DNA from: Ignavibacteria bacterium
Lineage (GTDB): Bacteria; Bacteroidota; Ignavibacteria; Tepidaquicellales; Tepidaquicellaceae
NCBI GenBank assembly: GCA_028714695.1
Contig: JAQTLX010000003.1
Coordinates: 186,001-250,000 of the forward strand
DNA: 64,000 nt
Reading direction: 5' to 3'
Position 1 is the stretch's first letter; every line of letters begins with the position of its first letter. Positions 53,639-61,857 of the stretch are shown here, piece by piece. The position numbers were made by a program, and so were the translations under genes. The notes below the pieces were generated by a model. The model was given only the letters and a program-made list of their open reading frames with translations. It ran no database searches and was not told where the DNA came from.

Positions 53639-55086
53639 TATTAAAAAACAAATTCGGATTCGGGTGCTACAGGATAGACAACAGGATTGAGGAGCATGTA
53701 AACTCGCTGACAAAGGCAATTTTAAACGGAATCAGGTTAATAGATACTTCAGCAAACTACACTGACGGGAGAAGCGAGATACTTGTAGGAAACGTTCTTT
53801 GCGATTTAATTGAAAGCAAAAGAATTAAGAGGGAAGATGTCACGATAGTTACAAAAGGCGGCTACATGCAGGGAAAGAATTATCAGTTTGCCAAAAAGAA
53901 AATAGAACAGGGAAATCCGTTCACCGATGTAGTGGAATACGAAGACGGACTCTGGCACTGCATCAGCCCTGATTATCTCGAAGATCAGATTAACAGGCAG
54001 TTATACAGGCTTGACCAAAGCGCAGAAGGCGGATACATTGACGTTTATCTGCTTCATAATCCAGAATATTATCTTAGTTGCGCTAGAAAAAACGCATTTG
54101 AAAAAGAAGATGCAAAAAAAGAATATTACTCAAGAATAAAAAAAGCGTTTGAATTTCTCGAGGAGAAAGTTAAGACGGGGAAAATAAAATATTACGGCAT
54201 ATCATCGAATACATTTCCGGGAAGCGACGTTACCTACGATTTTACATCGCTTGAAAAAGTTATTTCGATTGCAGAAGAAATATCTCCGGACAATCACTTC
54301 AAGGTGATACAAATGCCTTTCAATATTATTGAGTCAGCCGCGTACTTTGAAAAAAACCAGTGCGACGGGGAAAAAACGGTTCTTGAACTTGCCGAAGAGA
54401 AAGGTATTGAAGTAATTACGAACCGTCCTTTGAATGCAATCACTCCGGGAGGACTTGTGCGTCTTGCCGATTTCGAACATCAGAAATTTTACAAGGAAGA
54501 GTATCTGAAATATCTTGAAGTCGTTGAACTGATGGAAGATGATTTCCTTCGCGAAAGATTCCAGAACGAAAATCTTCCGGAAAAAGATTTCGAACTGCTC
54601 AATGCCACAATGGTAACGGGCAGAACGCTTAAGAATAACTGGGAATCATTCGGCACGATAGAACATTTCAACGATATGACGGAACATTTTTTTGCTCACA
54701 GGCTTAATTTGTTAATCGATTACTTCGAAGAGAAAGTGAATGATGACGACCTCGTAAAACAGTTTGACAGATACATAAAACTTGTCTTCAAACTTCTAAA
54801 CATGACATCTAACTATTACAAAGAGATTGCAGACAAACGTTCGATTTATCTTCATGCGGTTTTTGACGAGTTTCTGGACCGCGAGCAGATTGAGTTGACG
54901 TTATCGCAGAAATCTATACTGACAATATCTTCCGTTCCTGGTGTTAAGTGTGTGCTTGTTGGCGCAAGAAAAGAAAAATACATAGATGATATTCTGGGGT
55001 TGGCGCGTTCGCAGCCCGTGAAACATTATGAAAAGATATTCAGTAAAATAAAGCAGGACATCTCAATTGCGCTTAAGGATAACTAA
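53635..55086 (+). CDS. Aldo/keto reductase with long C-terminal extension
   Basis: 483 residues, about 150 more than a usual aldo/keto reductase. The catalytic tetrad is visible: D37 and Y42 in LIDTSANYTDG, K74 in VTKGG, H141 in YLLHNPEYY. KYYGISSNTFPG and QMPFNIIES match strands 6-7 of the barrel, and SSVPGVKCVLVGARK is the cofactor-binding segment. An insert or extension of mostly acidic helices (about 275-430, DFLRERFQNENLPEKDFELL) separates the barrel core from that segment. It should reduce a carbonyl with NAD(P)H in the cytosol. The extension may gate the active site or hold a partner; this is unknown. Confidence 0.88.
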   Translation: MILKNKFGFGCYRIDNRIEEHVNSLTKAILNGIRLIDTSANYTDGRSEILVGNVLCDLIESKRIKREDVTIVTKGGYMQGKNYQFAKKKIEQGNPFTDVVEYEDGLWHCISPDYLEDQINRQLYRLDQSAEGGYIDVYLLHNPEYYLSCARKNAFEKEDAKKEYYSRIKKAFEFLEEKVKTGKIKYYGISSNTFPGSDVTYDFTSLEKVISIAEEISPDNHFKVIQMPFNIIESAAYFEKNQCDGEKTVLELAEEKGIEVITNRPLNAITPGGLVRLADFEHQKFYKEEYLKYLEVVELMEDDFLRERFQNENLPEKDFELLNATMVTGRTLKNNWESFGTIEHFNDMTEHFFAHRLNLLIDYFEEKVNDDDLVKQFDRYIKLVFKLLNMTSNYYKEIADKRSIYLHAVFDEFLDREQIELTLSQKSILTISSVPGVKCVLVGARKEKYIDDILGLARSQPVKHYEKIFSKIKQDISIALKDN

Positions 55087-55097
55087 AACTTTATAAT

Positions 55098-56291
55098 TTG
55101 AATTTTAAAGAGTTTATAAACGGGAGACAACGGCAGAAGATAGTTTTGGTTGCCGTTCTGGCGGTTATCTTCATAGTATTGTTCTTTTTCTACAGAAGAA
55201 CGATAACAAAGAACGAGCCTGTTGTCAAAGATTTTTCAACCACAACTATCAAGACGCTTTCAACCGACGAACTGAAAAAAATAATTCCTGCGCGTATTGA
55301 TTCCATTTCATATTTGTTCGGAATTAAGAAAGAATGGATAAGAGAAGCAGGTTATACGCCCGAACCTGACAAGCAGAAAGTAAAGAAAGATAAACCGAAA
55401 AAACCCGAACAAAAACCCGTTGTATTACCGAAGGATAATCTCTGGTTTTCAAAAGAGATTACAATACCGAAAGATGTCCCGGCAGCGGAAATTAATTTTG
55501 AGATAAGCAATTTTCTTTATGAATATGATTTCGACTGCAAGGGTACAGAGGATCCGAAGAACGGAAATCTGCTTCTGAATATTTACAACAAGAAAGACTC
55601 ATCGAAAAAAACTCTTGCCGACGTACAGTTTGTTTATTCCGATAAAATAAAGCGTGATGCCGCCGATATTTGTATCATTTTGAACAAGGTCGACGAAATA
55701 CAGTTAGGTCTGCTCGAAAAGATATTAAAGTCATCCGAAAAATATTCTGTTGTACTTCCCGATCTTGTGGACAGAATAGATGCGCAGACAGTAGTGCTGG
55801 ATTCAAAGAGGGACTATGTGTTATTCATGGATATAGGCACGGAGCAGGATATGTCGGCGGAATTCAGGACAGACATGAAAGAAAAAGAATGGAAATCGAA
55901 AGTCCGTTCTTCGTGTTATGAATACGACAAAGCCGCCGGGGTGATTATACTTAACCCGAAGAAGGTTGCTCCTCTCGGCACGGATATACTTATGGAATTT
56001 GGATTATATAACCTTAAAGCATACAAAGATACAATTCTCATAAAATTCAACCCTGAGGAAAAAGATAAAAGAAAAATCGATGCTTTATTCGCCGATATTA
56101 CTTCGCGAACCCAGAAGGGCGGAAGAAGCATGATATATCTCGTGAACTTCAATGCGGATGAATTTAATTATTATAAGGATGAGATTTTTAAACTGAAGCG
56201 AAAAGGTTTCAAGTTTTTTACTTTCACGGAAATACTTAAGAGAAGACAGAAAAATCCGGAGACTGAAATTAAGCAGGAGATTACGGGTTGA
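55098..56291 (+). CDS. Membrane-anchored protein of unknown function, 397 aa
   Basis: TTG start at 55098, 11 bp after the reductase. One N-terminal membrane helix (QKIVLVAVLAVIFIVLFFFY) anchors the protein. A Lys/Pro-rich linker (KKDKPKKPEQKPVVLPKD) leads to a domain (about 130-380) with alternating strands and helices that could be a divergent polysaccharide-deacetylase-like barrel (YDFDCKGTEDPKNGNLLLNI, VVLPDLVDRIDAQ, FFTFTEILKRRQ). I cannot confirm this, because the metal-binding Asp-His-His triad is absent. The stop overlaps the next start (TTGA), so it is co-expressed with tadA. Confidence 0.65.
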   Translation: MNFKEFINGRQRQKIVLVAVLAVIFIVLFFFYRRTITKNEPVVKDFSTTTIKTLSTDELKKIIPARIDSISYLFGIKKEWIREAGYTPEPDKQKVKKDKPKKPEQKPVVLPKDNLWFSKEITIPKDVPAAEINFEISNFLYEYDFDCKGTEDPKNGNLLLNIYNKKDSSKKTLADVQFVYSDKIKRDAADICIILNKVDEIQLGLLEKILKSSEKYSVVLPDLVDRIDAQTVVLDSKRDYVLFMDIGTEQDMSAEFRTDMKEKEWKSKVRSSCYEYDKAAGVIILNPKKVAPLGTDILMEFGLYNLKAYKDTILIKFNPEEKDKRKIDALFADITSRTQKGGRSMIYLVNFNADEFNYYKDEIFKLKRKGFKFFTFTEILKRRQKNPETEIKQEITG

Positions 56292-56776
56292 AAGAAATTC
56301 ATTCCAACTGGATGAAATATGCACTGAGGGAAGCCGAACGGGCATTCGATGAAAATGAAGTTCCTGTCGGCTGCGTGATTATTCACGGGAACAGGATTAT
56401 TGCAAAGGCGCACAATCAGATTGAAATGCTTAACGACCCCACCGCGCACGCTGAAATGCTGGCGCTTACGTCGGCATTCGATGCAATTCAAAACAAGCAA
56501 CTGAAGGGATGTTCAATGTACGTAACGCTTGAACCGTGCACGATGTGTGCGGGGGCGCTTGTGCTGGCTAAGATAGAAAATATTTATTTCGGCGCTTATG
56601 ATATTAAGAGCGGAGCATGCGGAAGCGTTCTGAACATTACAAACAACAAGTCACTAAACCACATATCAAAAGTTTACGGCGGGATACTCGATAAGGAATG
56701 CGGAATGCTTTTAAAAGCATTTTTTGATATGAAGAGGAACAAGGAAAACGGACTGAATAATTATTCCGTAAATTAG
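56288..56776 (+). CDS. tadA: tRNA(adenosine34) deaminase TadA
   Basis: 162 residues. The start is TTG at 56288, overlapping the previous stop. The zinc and catalytic motifs of the cytidine/adenosine deaminase fold are complete: H54 and E56 in HAEMLAL, C84 and C87 in PCTMCAGAL. NDPTAHAEM and the C-terminal LLKAFFDMKR fit TadA rather than guanine deaminase. The enzyme converts A34 to inosine in tRNA-Arg(ACG). It is normally essential and thus a host housekeeping gene. Confidence 0.95.
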   Translation: MKEIHSNWMKYALREAERAFDENEVPVGCVIIHGNRIIAKAHNQIEMLNDPTAHAEMLALTSAFDAIQNKQLKGCSMYVTLEPCTMCAGALVLAKIENIYFGAYDIKSGACGSVLNITNNKSLNHISKVYGGILDKECGMLLKAFFDMKRNKENGLNNYSVN

Positions 56777-56844
56777 TCAAATCGAATCACCGTTCGTTAG
56801 TGTAAAATTGCTAAGTATGAATTATATTTAATCAAATTTTAATC

Positions 56845-57657
56845 ATGAGAACCTGTCCGAATTGCGGAAACAGCAGATATAAGGAAAAGATACGCGAAGA
56901 GAGTTTCGTCATTGTGTCATGCAATGACTGCGGACTGGTATATCTGTTGAATCCGCCTGACGAAAAAGAGATTTACGAAGATTATTACAAGATTGAATTT
57001 ACAAAGGATGATTATCGAAGCGATTCGGATGTAGAAATGCTGAATGAGATTTATGAGATAAATAATCAGAGGGTTAAACTGATTAAAACTCTTGCAGGTA
57101 AAAAAGATTTCACGTTGCTTGATATCGGATGCGGCTCGGGTTTATTCCTGAAATCCTGTGCTAATGCAGGCTTCAATGTGTCGGGAATCGACGTTTCCAA
57201 AAATGCCCTGAAGTTTGCAAAAGAAAGTTTCGGTCTGAATGTCGACAATAAAAAAATATCAAATTTGGCTGCCGAAGGCAAAAAATTCGATATTATTACA
57301 ATGTGGCATGTACTCGAACATGTTTTAAATCCAATCGAAGAATTGAAGCAAATAATGGAGATTTTAAACGAGAACGGAGTGTTATTAATAGAGGTGCCAA
57401 ACTTCAACAGTATAAAGTTCAGATTGAGCGGTTATAAGTGGAAAGGCGGGAACCATCCGCTGTATCACAGGAGTTTTTTCACTTCAAAGACTCTCAAAGA
57501 TACATTCAGAAAGAGCGGATTTAACAATATAGAACAACTTCGTTTTACATACGAACTTGGGACAAAGAGTTTCCTGTATAATTTAACCAAAAAGATATTC
57601 AATGTCTTTTCGGCAGATGCCTTTCTGGATTTTGCCGCAAGAAAAAACAGTATTTAA
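56845..57657 (+). CDS. SAM-dependent methyltransferase with N-terminal zinc ribbon
   Basis: 270 residues, ATG at 56845. A zinc ribbon (C4, C7, C26, C29: CPNCG and CNDCG) precedes a class I methyltransferase (about 75-200) with motif I LLDIGCGSGLFLK, acidic end of strand 2 VSGIDVSKNA, and MWHVLEHVLNPIEEL. This is the Methyltransf_23-type found in glycan and natural-product pathways. The substrate is not evident. Its stop (57655-57657) directly abuts the GTG start of the channel gene. Confidence 0.9.
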   Translation: MRTCPNCGNSRYKEKIREESFVIVSCNDCGLVYLLNPPDEKEIYEDYYKIEFTKDDYRSDSDVEMLNEIYEINNQRVKLIKTLAGKKDFTLLDIGCGSGLFLKSCANAGFNVSGIDVSKNALKFAKESFGLNVDNKKISNLAAEGKKFDIITMWHVLEHVLNPIEELKQIMEILNENGVLLIEVPNFNSIKFRLSGYKWKGGNHPLYHRSFFTSKTLKDTFRKSGFNNIEQLRFTYELGTKSFLYNLTKKIFNVFSADAFLDFAARKNSI

Positions 57658-58599
57658 GTGCTTTTGAAGAAAAACGAAATAGAAGATACCGGTCTGAGTT
57701 CGAAATTTCAAACGAGAACACAGCGGTTAATTGGAAGAGACGGTTCGTTCAACGTAAAAAAAACAGGCATAGGACGTTTCGAATCTTTTAATCTTTATCA
57801 TTATCTGATAAACATATCATGGACACGCTTTTTTATTCTTGCTCTTTTGTTCTATATAGTAATAAATCTGGCTTTTACGGTTTTCTATGTAATCGCCGGT
57901 CCGGAACATCTCGGCATAGAAAAAAATCTTGGCAGTCTCCATTCGTTTATGAACTCTTTCTTTTTCAGCGCGCAAACTCTTACAACAGTTGGCTTCGGGA
58001 GAGTAAATCCGCAGAACGCCTGGACTAATATAATCGCAACTCTTGAAGCGGGTATAGGGTTAATGGTTTTTGCTGTAGCAACAGGATTGCTTTACGGAAG
58101 GTTTTCAAGACCCGCAACCAATATGATGTTCAGCAGAAGCGCAATATTCGCTAAATGGGGCGATAATCAGAGGGCGTTCCAATTCAGGGTTGCAAATGCT
58201 TTTACTACCGAGATGATGGATGCGGAAATTCAGGTAATCGCTTCGTGGCTTGAACCCGGCGAAGACGGAAATGAAATACGAAAATTTTATGCTCTCAAAC
58301 TTGAATATGCTAAGATTGTTTTTTTCCCGACTGTATGGACTGTCAATCATGTGATTGACGAAAACAGTCCTCTTTTCGGAAAGACACTTGACGATATGAT
58401 TAAAGATGAAGCCGAGTTTCTGATTCTGTTCAAAGCCTATGATGATACTTTTACACAGACCGTGCACGCGAGGTTTTCTTACAGACATGACGAACTTGTA
58501 TGGGGCGCAAAATTTAAAAGAGTAATATTAATTGACGAAAAAGGTAAATCGTTTGTATCATTGGATAAAATGAGCGAACTGGAAAAGGTTGAAATTTGA
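57658..58599 (+). CDS. Inward-rectifier potassium channel (KirBac type)
   Basis: 313 residues, GTG start at 57658. Two membrane helices (FFILALLFYIVINLAFTVFY and IIATLEAGIGLMVFAVATGL) flank a pore loop with the selectivity filter TTVGFG (about 109-114). The C-terminal half is the immunoglobulin-like cytoplasmic Kir domain (FSRPATNMMFSRSAIF, then ANAFTTEMMDAEIQVI). The N-terminal slide-helix region (FNLYHYLINISW) is present. It forms a tetrameric K+ channel in the inner membrane. The stop overlaps the GH26 start by 4 bp. Confidence 0.95.
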   Translation: MLLKKNEIEDTGLSSKFQTRTQRLIGRDGSFNVKKTGIGRFESFNLYHYLINISWTRFFILALLFYIVINLAFTVFYVIAGPEHLGIEKNLGSLHSFMNSFFFSAQTLTTVGFGRVNPQNAWTNIIATLEAGIGLMVFAVATGLLYGRFSRPATNMMFSRSAIFAKWGDNQRAFQFRVANAFTTEMMDAEIQVIASWLEPGEDGNEIRKFYALKLEYAKIVFFPTVWTVNHVIDENSPLFGKTLDDMIKDEAEFLILFKAYDDTFTQTVHARFSYRHDELVWGAKFKRVILIDEKGKSFVSLDKMSELEKVEI

Positions 58600-59636
58600 A
58601 AAATAAAATTTTATTCGTAATATTTTTCTTCCTGCTTGCCGCGGGAATATATTCTCAGGAAAACAAAGGCGGAAAACTTCTGCCTCCTGAAACCGGAATA
58701 TATGCGGGTGTTTTTCCCGATATGGGAAGCACCGAGGACAGTATTACAAAAAACAGAATTTCGGAATACATAAAATTGACAGGTCACAAACCTGTCTGGA
58801 TTTGTTTTTCGAATAACTGGTTCAAAGGTATTAAATTCCCTCTGGCGGGAGTTAAAACAGTTGCGGAATTCGGCGCAATTCCTTATATAAGAATAATGCC
58901 GAGACATGACTGGACTGAAGGCAGGCCTGATTTTGTTTACGGGCTTGAACTTATTGCCGACGGAACTTACGACAACGATTTAAAAAAATGGGCCGATGAC
59001 GCAAAGACTTACGGCAAACCTTTGCTTGCCGAATTTGCTCCGGAGATGAACGGCAATTGGTTTCCGTGGAGCGGATTGTTTAACGGAAAAAAATCGGGAG
59101 CAGAATTATATAAAGATGCGCACAGGCACGTTGTTGAAATTATGCGGGATGAGGGCGCTGATAATATCACATGGCTGTTTCACGTAAACGCCGTATCGGA
59201 ACCTGTTGCTAAATGGAATACGATGAAAGCATATTACCCGGGCGATAAATATATTGACTGGATCGGCATGAGTGTTTACGGTTCTCAAAAACCCGGTGCT
59301 ACGTGGGAAAAGTTTCTTGATGTATTTCAGACCGCTTACTGGCAGATGGAAAAAATATCATCCAAGAAACCTCTTTTCATTGCAGAATTCGGAGTGGTTG
59401 AAGACCCTGCAATGGGAAGCAAACAGGAATGGATTAAAGAGGCATTCACAGCCATAACAGGAGGCATGTATCCGCGCATAAAAGCAATTTCGTACTGGCA
59501 TTCGTCCTTTGACAATGAAGACGGCAGCATATCAAATATGCGCGTGGATTCCTCGCCCGAAGTTCTTAAAACCTATAAAGATTTTATTAACTCGGATATC
59601 TTTAAGGCAGCGTTGAGATTTTCGTATAATAAATAA
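58596..59636 (+). CDS. Secreted GH26-like endo-mannanase or related glycosidase
   Basis: 346 residues, TTG start at 58596. Signal peptide to about residue 20 (AGIYSQ). The single domain is GH26-like: GIYAGVFPDMG near the start, PYIRIMPRHDW, the acid/base E150 in EFAPEMNGNWFPW, and the nucleophile E264 in LFIAEFGVVED. No CBM or T9SS sorting domain is present, so the enzyme is periplasmic or freely secreted. Likely substrates are beta-mannans or mixed-linkage glucans; a lyase or licheninase role cannot be excluded. It is coupled to the K+ channel gene by a 4-bp overlap. Confidence 0.9.
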   Translation: MKNKILFVIFFFLLAAGIYSQENKGGKLLPPETGIYAGVFPDMGSTEDSITKNRISEYIKLTGHKPVWICFSNNWFKGIKFPLAGVKTVAEFGAIPYIRIMPRHDWTEGRPDFVYGLELIADGTYDNDLKKWADDAKTYGKPLLAEFAPEMNGNWFPWSGLFNGKKSGAELYKDAHRHVVEIMRDEGADNITWLFHVNAVSEPVAKWNTMKAYYPGDKYIDWIGMSVYGSQKPGATWEKFLDVFQTAYWQMEKISSKKPLFIAEFGVVEDPAMGSKQEWIKEAFTAITGGMYPRIKAISYWHSSFDNEDGSISNMRVDSSPEVLKTYKDFINSDIFKAALRFSYNK

Positions 59637-59685
59637 TAAAAAATTCGTTATATTTAAATGAATACAAAATTAAACAGGAGACGTT

Positions 59686-59979
59686 ATGGAAAACTTAGAT
59701 AAGGAAAAACTTATAACGGTGTTTAAGAGCGGTCATGAAGGCTTGATTGCTCTCGCAAAATCAGTACTCGACGAAGCGGGTATTGAATATCTTATAAAGA
59801 ATGAAGGAGTTCAGGACCTCATGGGAATCGGAGTGTTCGGAACCGGATTTAATCCGATAACAGGCCCCGTGCAGATTCAGGTGCTACCATCTAATGAAGA
59901 GTATGCAAAGGATTTATTAAAAAACATGGTTGAGAATACTGATATAAGTGAAAGCACGGAAGAAGAACCCGGCAATTAA
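59686..59979 (+). CDS. DUF2007 family small protein
   Basis: 97 residues, ATG at 59686 with AGGAG 9 bp upstream. The pattern LITVFKSGHEGLIALAKSVL, then EAGIEYLIKNEG and VQIQVLPSNEEYAKDLL is that of DUF2007 (putative signal-transducing, ferredoxin-like fold). No metal site. The stop overlaps the next start by 1 bp. Function unknown across the family. Confidence 0.85.
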   Translation: MENLDKEKLITVFKSGHEGLIALAKSVLDEAGIEYLIKNEGVQDLMGIGVFGTGFNPITGPVQIQVLPSNEEYAKDLLKNMVENTDISESTEEEPGN

Positions 59980-61190
59980 TGGATAAAATAAAAATCGGCA
60001 TTATCGGCGGAGGTGCGGCGGGTTTTTTTGGAGCGCTTGCTGCTGCTGAAACATGCCGGGATGCGGAAATAACAATCTTGGAAAAATCAACCAGACTTCT
60101 CACGAAGGTCCGTATATCCGGAGGAGGCAGGTGCAATGTAACCAACTCACTGCGCGGCGTCAGGGAATTCACAGGCAATTATCCGCGCGGAAACAAAGAA
60201 CTTATTTCCGTGTTCAGCAGATTCGGAAACAAAGAAACAACGGACTGGTTTGAATCGCGCGGAGTTAGTTTAAAAACAGAACAGGACGGAAGAATTTTTC
60301 CTTCAACTGACGAATCACAGACAATAATTGATTTATTTCTCTCACTCTCAAAATCTTTTGGAATTCGTATCATTACGAGTTATGATGTAAACGAAATTAA
60401 AAGAACCGATTCAGGTACATTTATAGTCTATGACAGAAAGAAAACGGGATACGCATTCGATAAAATTTTATACTGTCCTGGCGGATTTTTAAATAAAGAA
60501 AATTTCAACTGCATAAAAAGTCTCGGTCACTCAATAGTAGAACCTGTTCCATCGCTGTTTTCTTTTGTCAGTGAAAACAACAAATTAAAAGAACTGCCGG
60601 GTCTTTCAGTAAACAATGTCGAAGTAAGAATCAAAGATACAAAAATCAGTTCCAGAGGCAGTATTCTAATTACACATCAGGGTTTCAGCGGTCCCGCTAT
60701 TTTGAAACTGTCCGCTTTCGGGGCGAGAGTTCTGAAAGACATGGATTACAAAACACTCATAGAAATCAGATGGACGAATGACACGAATTTTCTTATGGAT
60801 TTCAAATTTGAATACAGCGAAAGAAAAATCACCAAACACGGTCTGAAAGAGATTCCATCGAGATTATGGGAAACTCTGGTTCTGTCAGCAGGGATTAATA
60901 CTGAAAAACGCTGGCGGGAATTGTCTAAATCCGAACTAATGAAACTTAAATTAATTCTTGAAAAAGACGTTTATGAAATATCAGGTAAGAACACAAACAA
61001 AGAGGAATTCGTGACTGCAGGCGGAGTTAATCTAAAAGAAGTTAACTTTAAAACGATGGAAAGCAAGATTTGCAAAGGATTATTTTTCGCGGGTGAAGTT
61101 CTTGATATAGACGGTATTACAGGCGGATTTAATTTTCAAAGCGCGTGGAGCACCGCATATATAGCAGGAACAGGCATGTCAATAGAATAA
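59979..61190 (+). CDS. BaiN/HI0933-family FAD-dependent oxidoreductase
   Basis: 403 residues, ATG at 59979. Rossmann motif IIGGGAAGFFGALAAAE at the N-terminus, the family signature RISGGGRCNVTNS, and the C-terminal FAGEVLDIDGITGGFNFQSA with AWSTAYIAG that closes on the FAD. Members reduce or oxidise various small molecules; the common bacterial one is a putative flavoprotein of unknown substrate. The enzyme is cytoplasmic and its start overlaps the DUF2007 stop, so the two are co-expressed. Confidence 0.94.
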   Translation: MDKIKIGIIGGGAAGFFGALAAAETCRDAEITILEKSTRLLTKVRISGGGRCNVTNSLRGVREFTGNYPRGNKELISVFSRFGNKETTDWFESRGVSLKTEQDGRIFPSTDESQTIIDLFLSLSKSFGIRIITSYDVNEIKRTDSGTFIVYDRKKTGYAFDKILYCPGGFLNKENFNCIKSLGHSIVEPVPSLFSFVSENNKLKELPGLSVNNVEVRIKDTKISSRGSILITHQGFSGPAILKLSAFGARVLKDMDYKTLIEIRWTNDTNFLMDFKFEYSERKITKHGLKEIPSRLWETLVLSAGINTEKRWRELSKSELMKLKLILEKDVYEISGKNTNKEEFVTAGGVNLKEVNFKTMESKICKGLFFAGEVLDIDGITGGFNFQSAWSTAYIAGTGMSIE

Positions 61191-61280
61191 TTACGTTCTC
61201 CGCTCTCCTTTCGGTGTATCGAATAATTGAATATCAATACAGCATTCTAAATATTAAATTTACTTAATTAATTTTACAGG

Positions 61281-61820
61281 ATGATAATTTTAATAGATAT
61301 GGACGATGTCCTCGCTGATTTTGACGGGGGATTTCTAATAAAATGGCGGGAGCGTTATCCCGATAAGTTTTTTATTCCGCTTGATGAACGGAAAGAGTTT
61401 TATATGAGAGATGAGTATCCCGAAGAACTTCTGCCTGCAATGACGGAATTATTCACCGAAAAAGGATTCGTTGCAAGCCTTCCTGAAATTGAAGGCAGTG
61501 TTGACGCGGCTAAAACAATAAAAGAAATGGGGCATGATGTGTTTATTTGCACTAGCCCTATGAGACAATATGCAAACTGTGTAGCCGAAAAATATGAGTG
61601 GATTGATAAACACCTCGGATTCGACTGGACAACAAAAATTATTCTTTCACGCGACAAGACGCTTATCAAAGGCGATATATTAATAGACGACAAACCGGAA
61701 GTGACCGGAGTCTGTAAACCTTCGTGGGAGCACGTTATATACGATAAGAGTTACAACAGGAATATTGTCAACGGTAAAAGAATTACGTGGAAAAACTGGG
61801 AAGAAGTTTTATTTTTGTAA
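61281..61820 (+). CDS. 5'(3')-deoxyribonucleotidase of the NT5C HAD family
   Basis: 179 residues, ATG at 61281. HAD motif I LIDMDDVLADFDGG (nucleophile and acid/base Asp pair) is at the very N-terminus. CTSPMR carries motif II, and ILSRDKTLIKGDILIDDKPE holds motifs III and IV. The lack of a large cap domain and the length match the NT5C type, which removes phosphate from deoxynucleoside monophosphates in the cytosol. It lies 90 bp after the flavoprotein and 37 bp before tex. Confidence 0.93.
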   Translation: MIILIDMDDVLADFDGGFLIKWRERYPDKFFIPLDERKEFYMRDEYPEELLPAMTELFTEKGFVASLPEIEGSVDAAKTIKEMGHDVFICTSPMRQYANCVAEKYEWIDKHLGFDWTTKIILSRDKTLIKGDILIDDKPEVTGVCKPSWEHVIYDKSYNRNIVNGKRITWKNWEEVLFL

Positions 61821-61857
61821 ACACATTTGAAAAATATTTAAAGGTACAAAGAAATTA

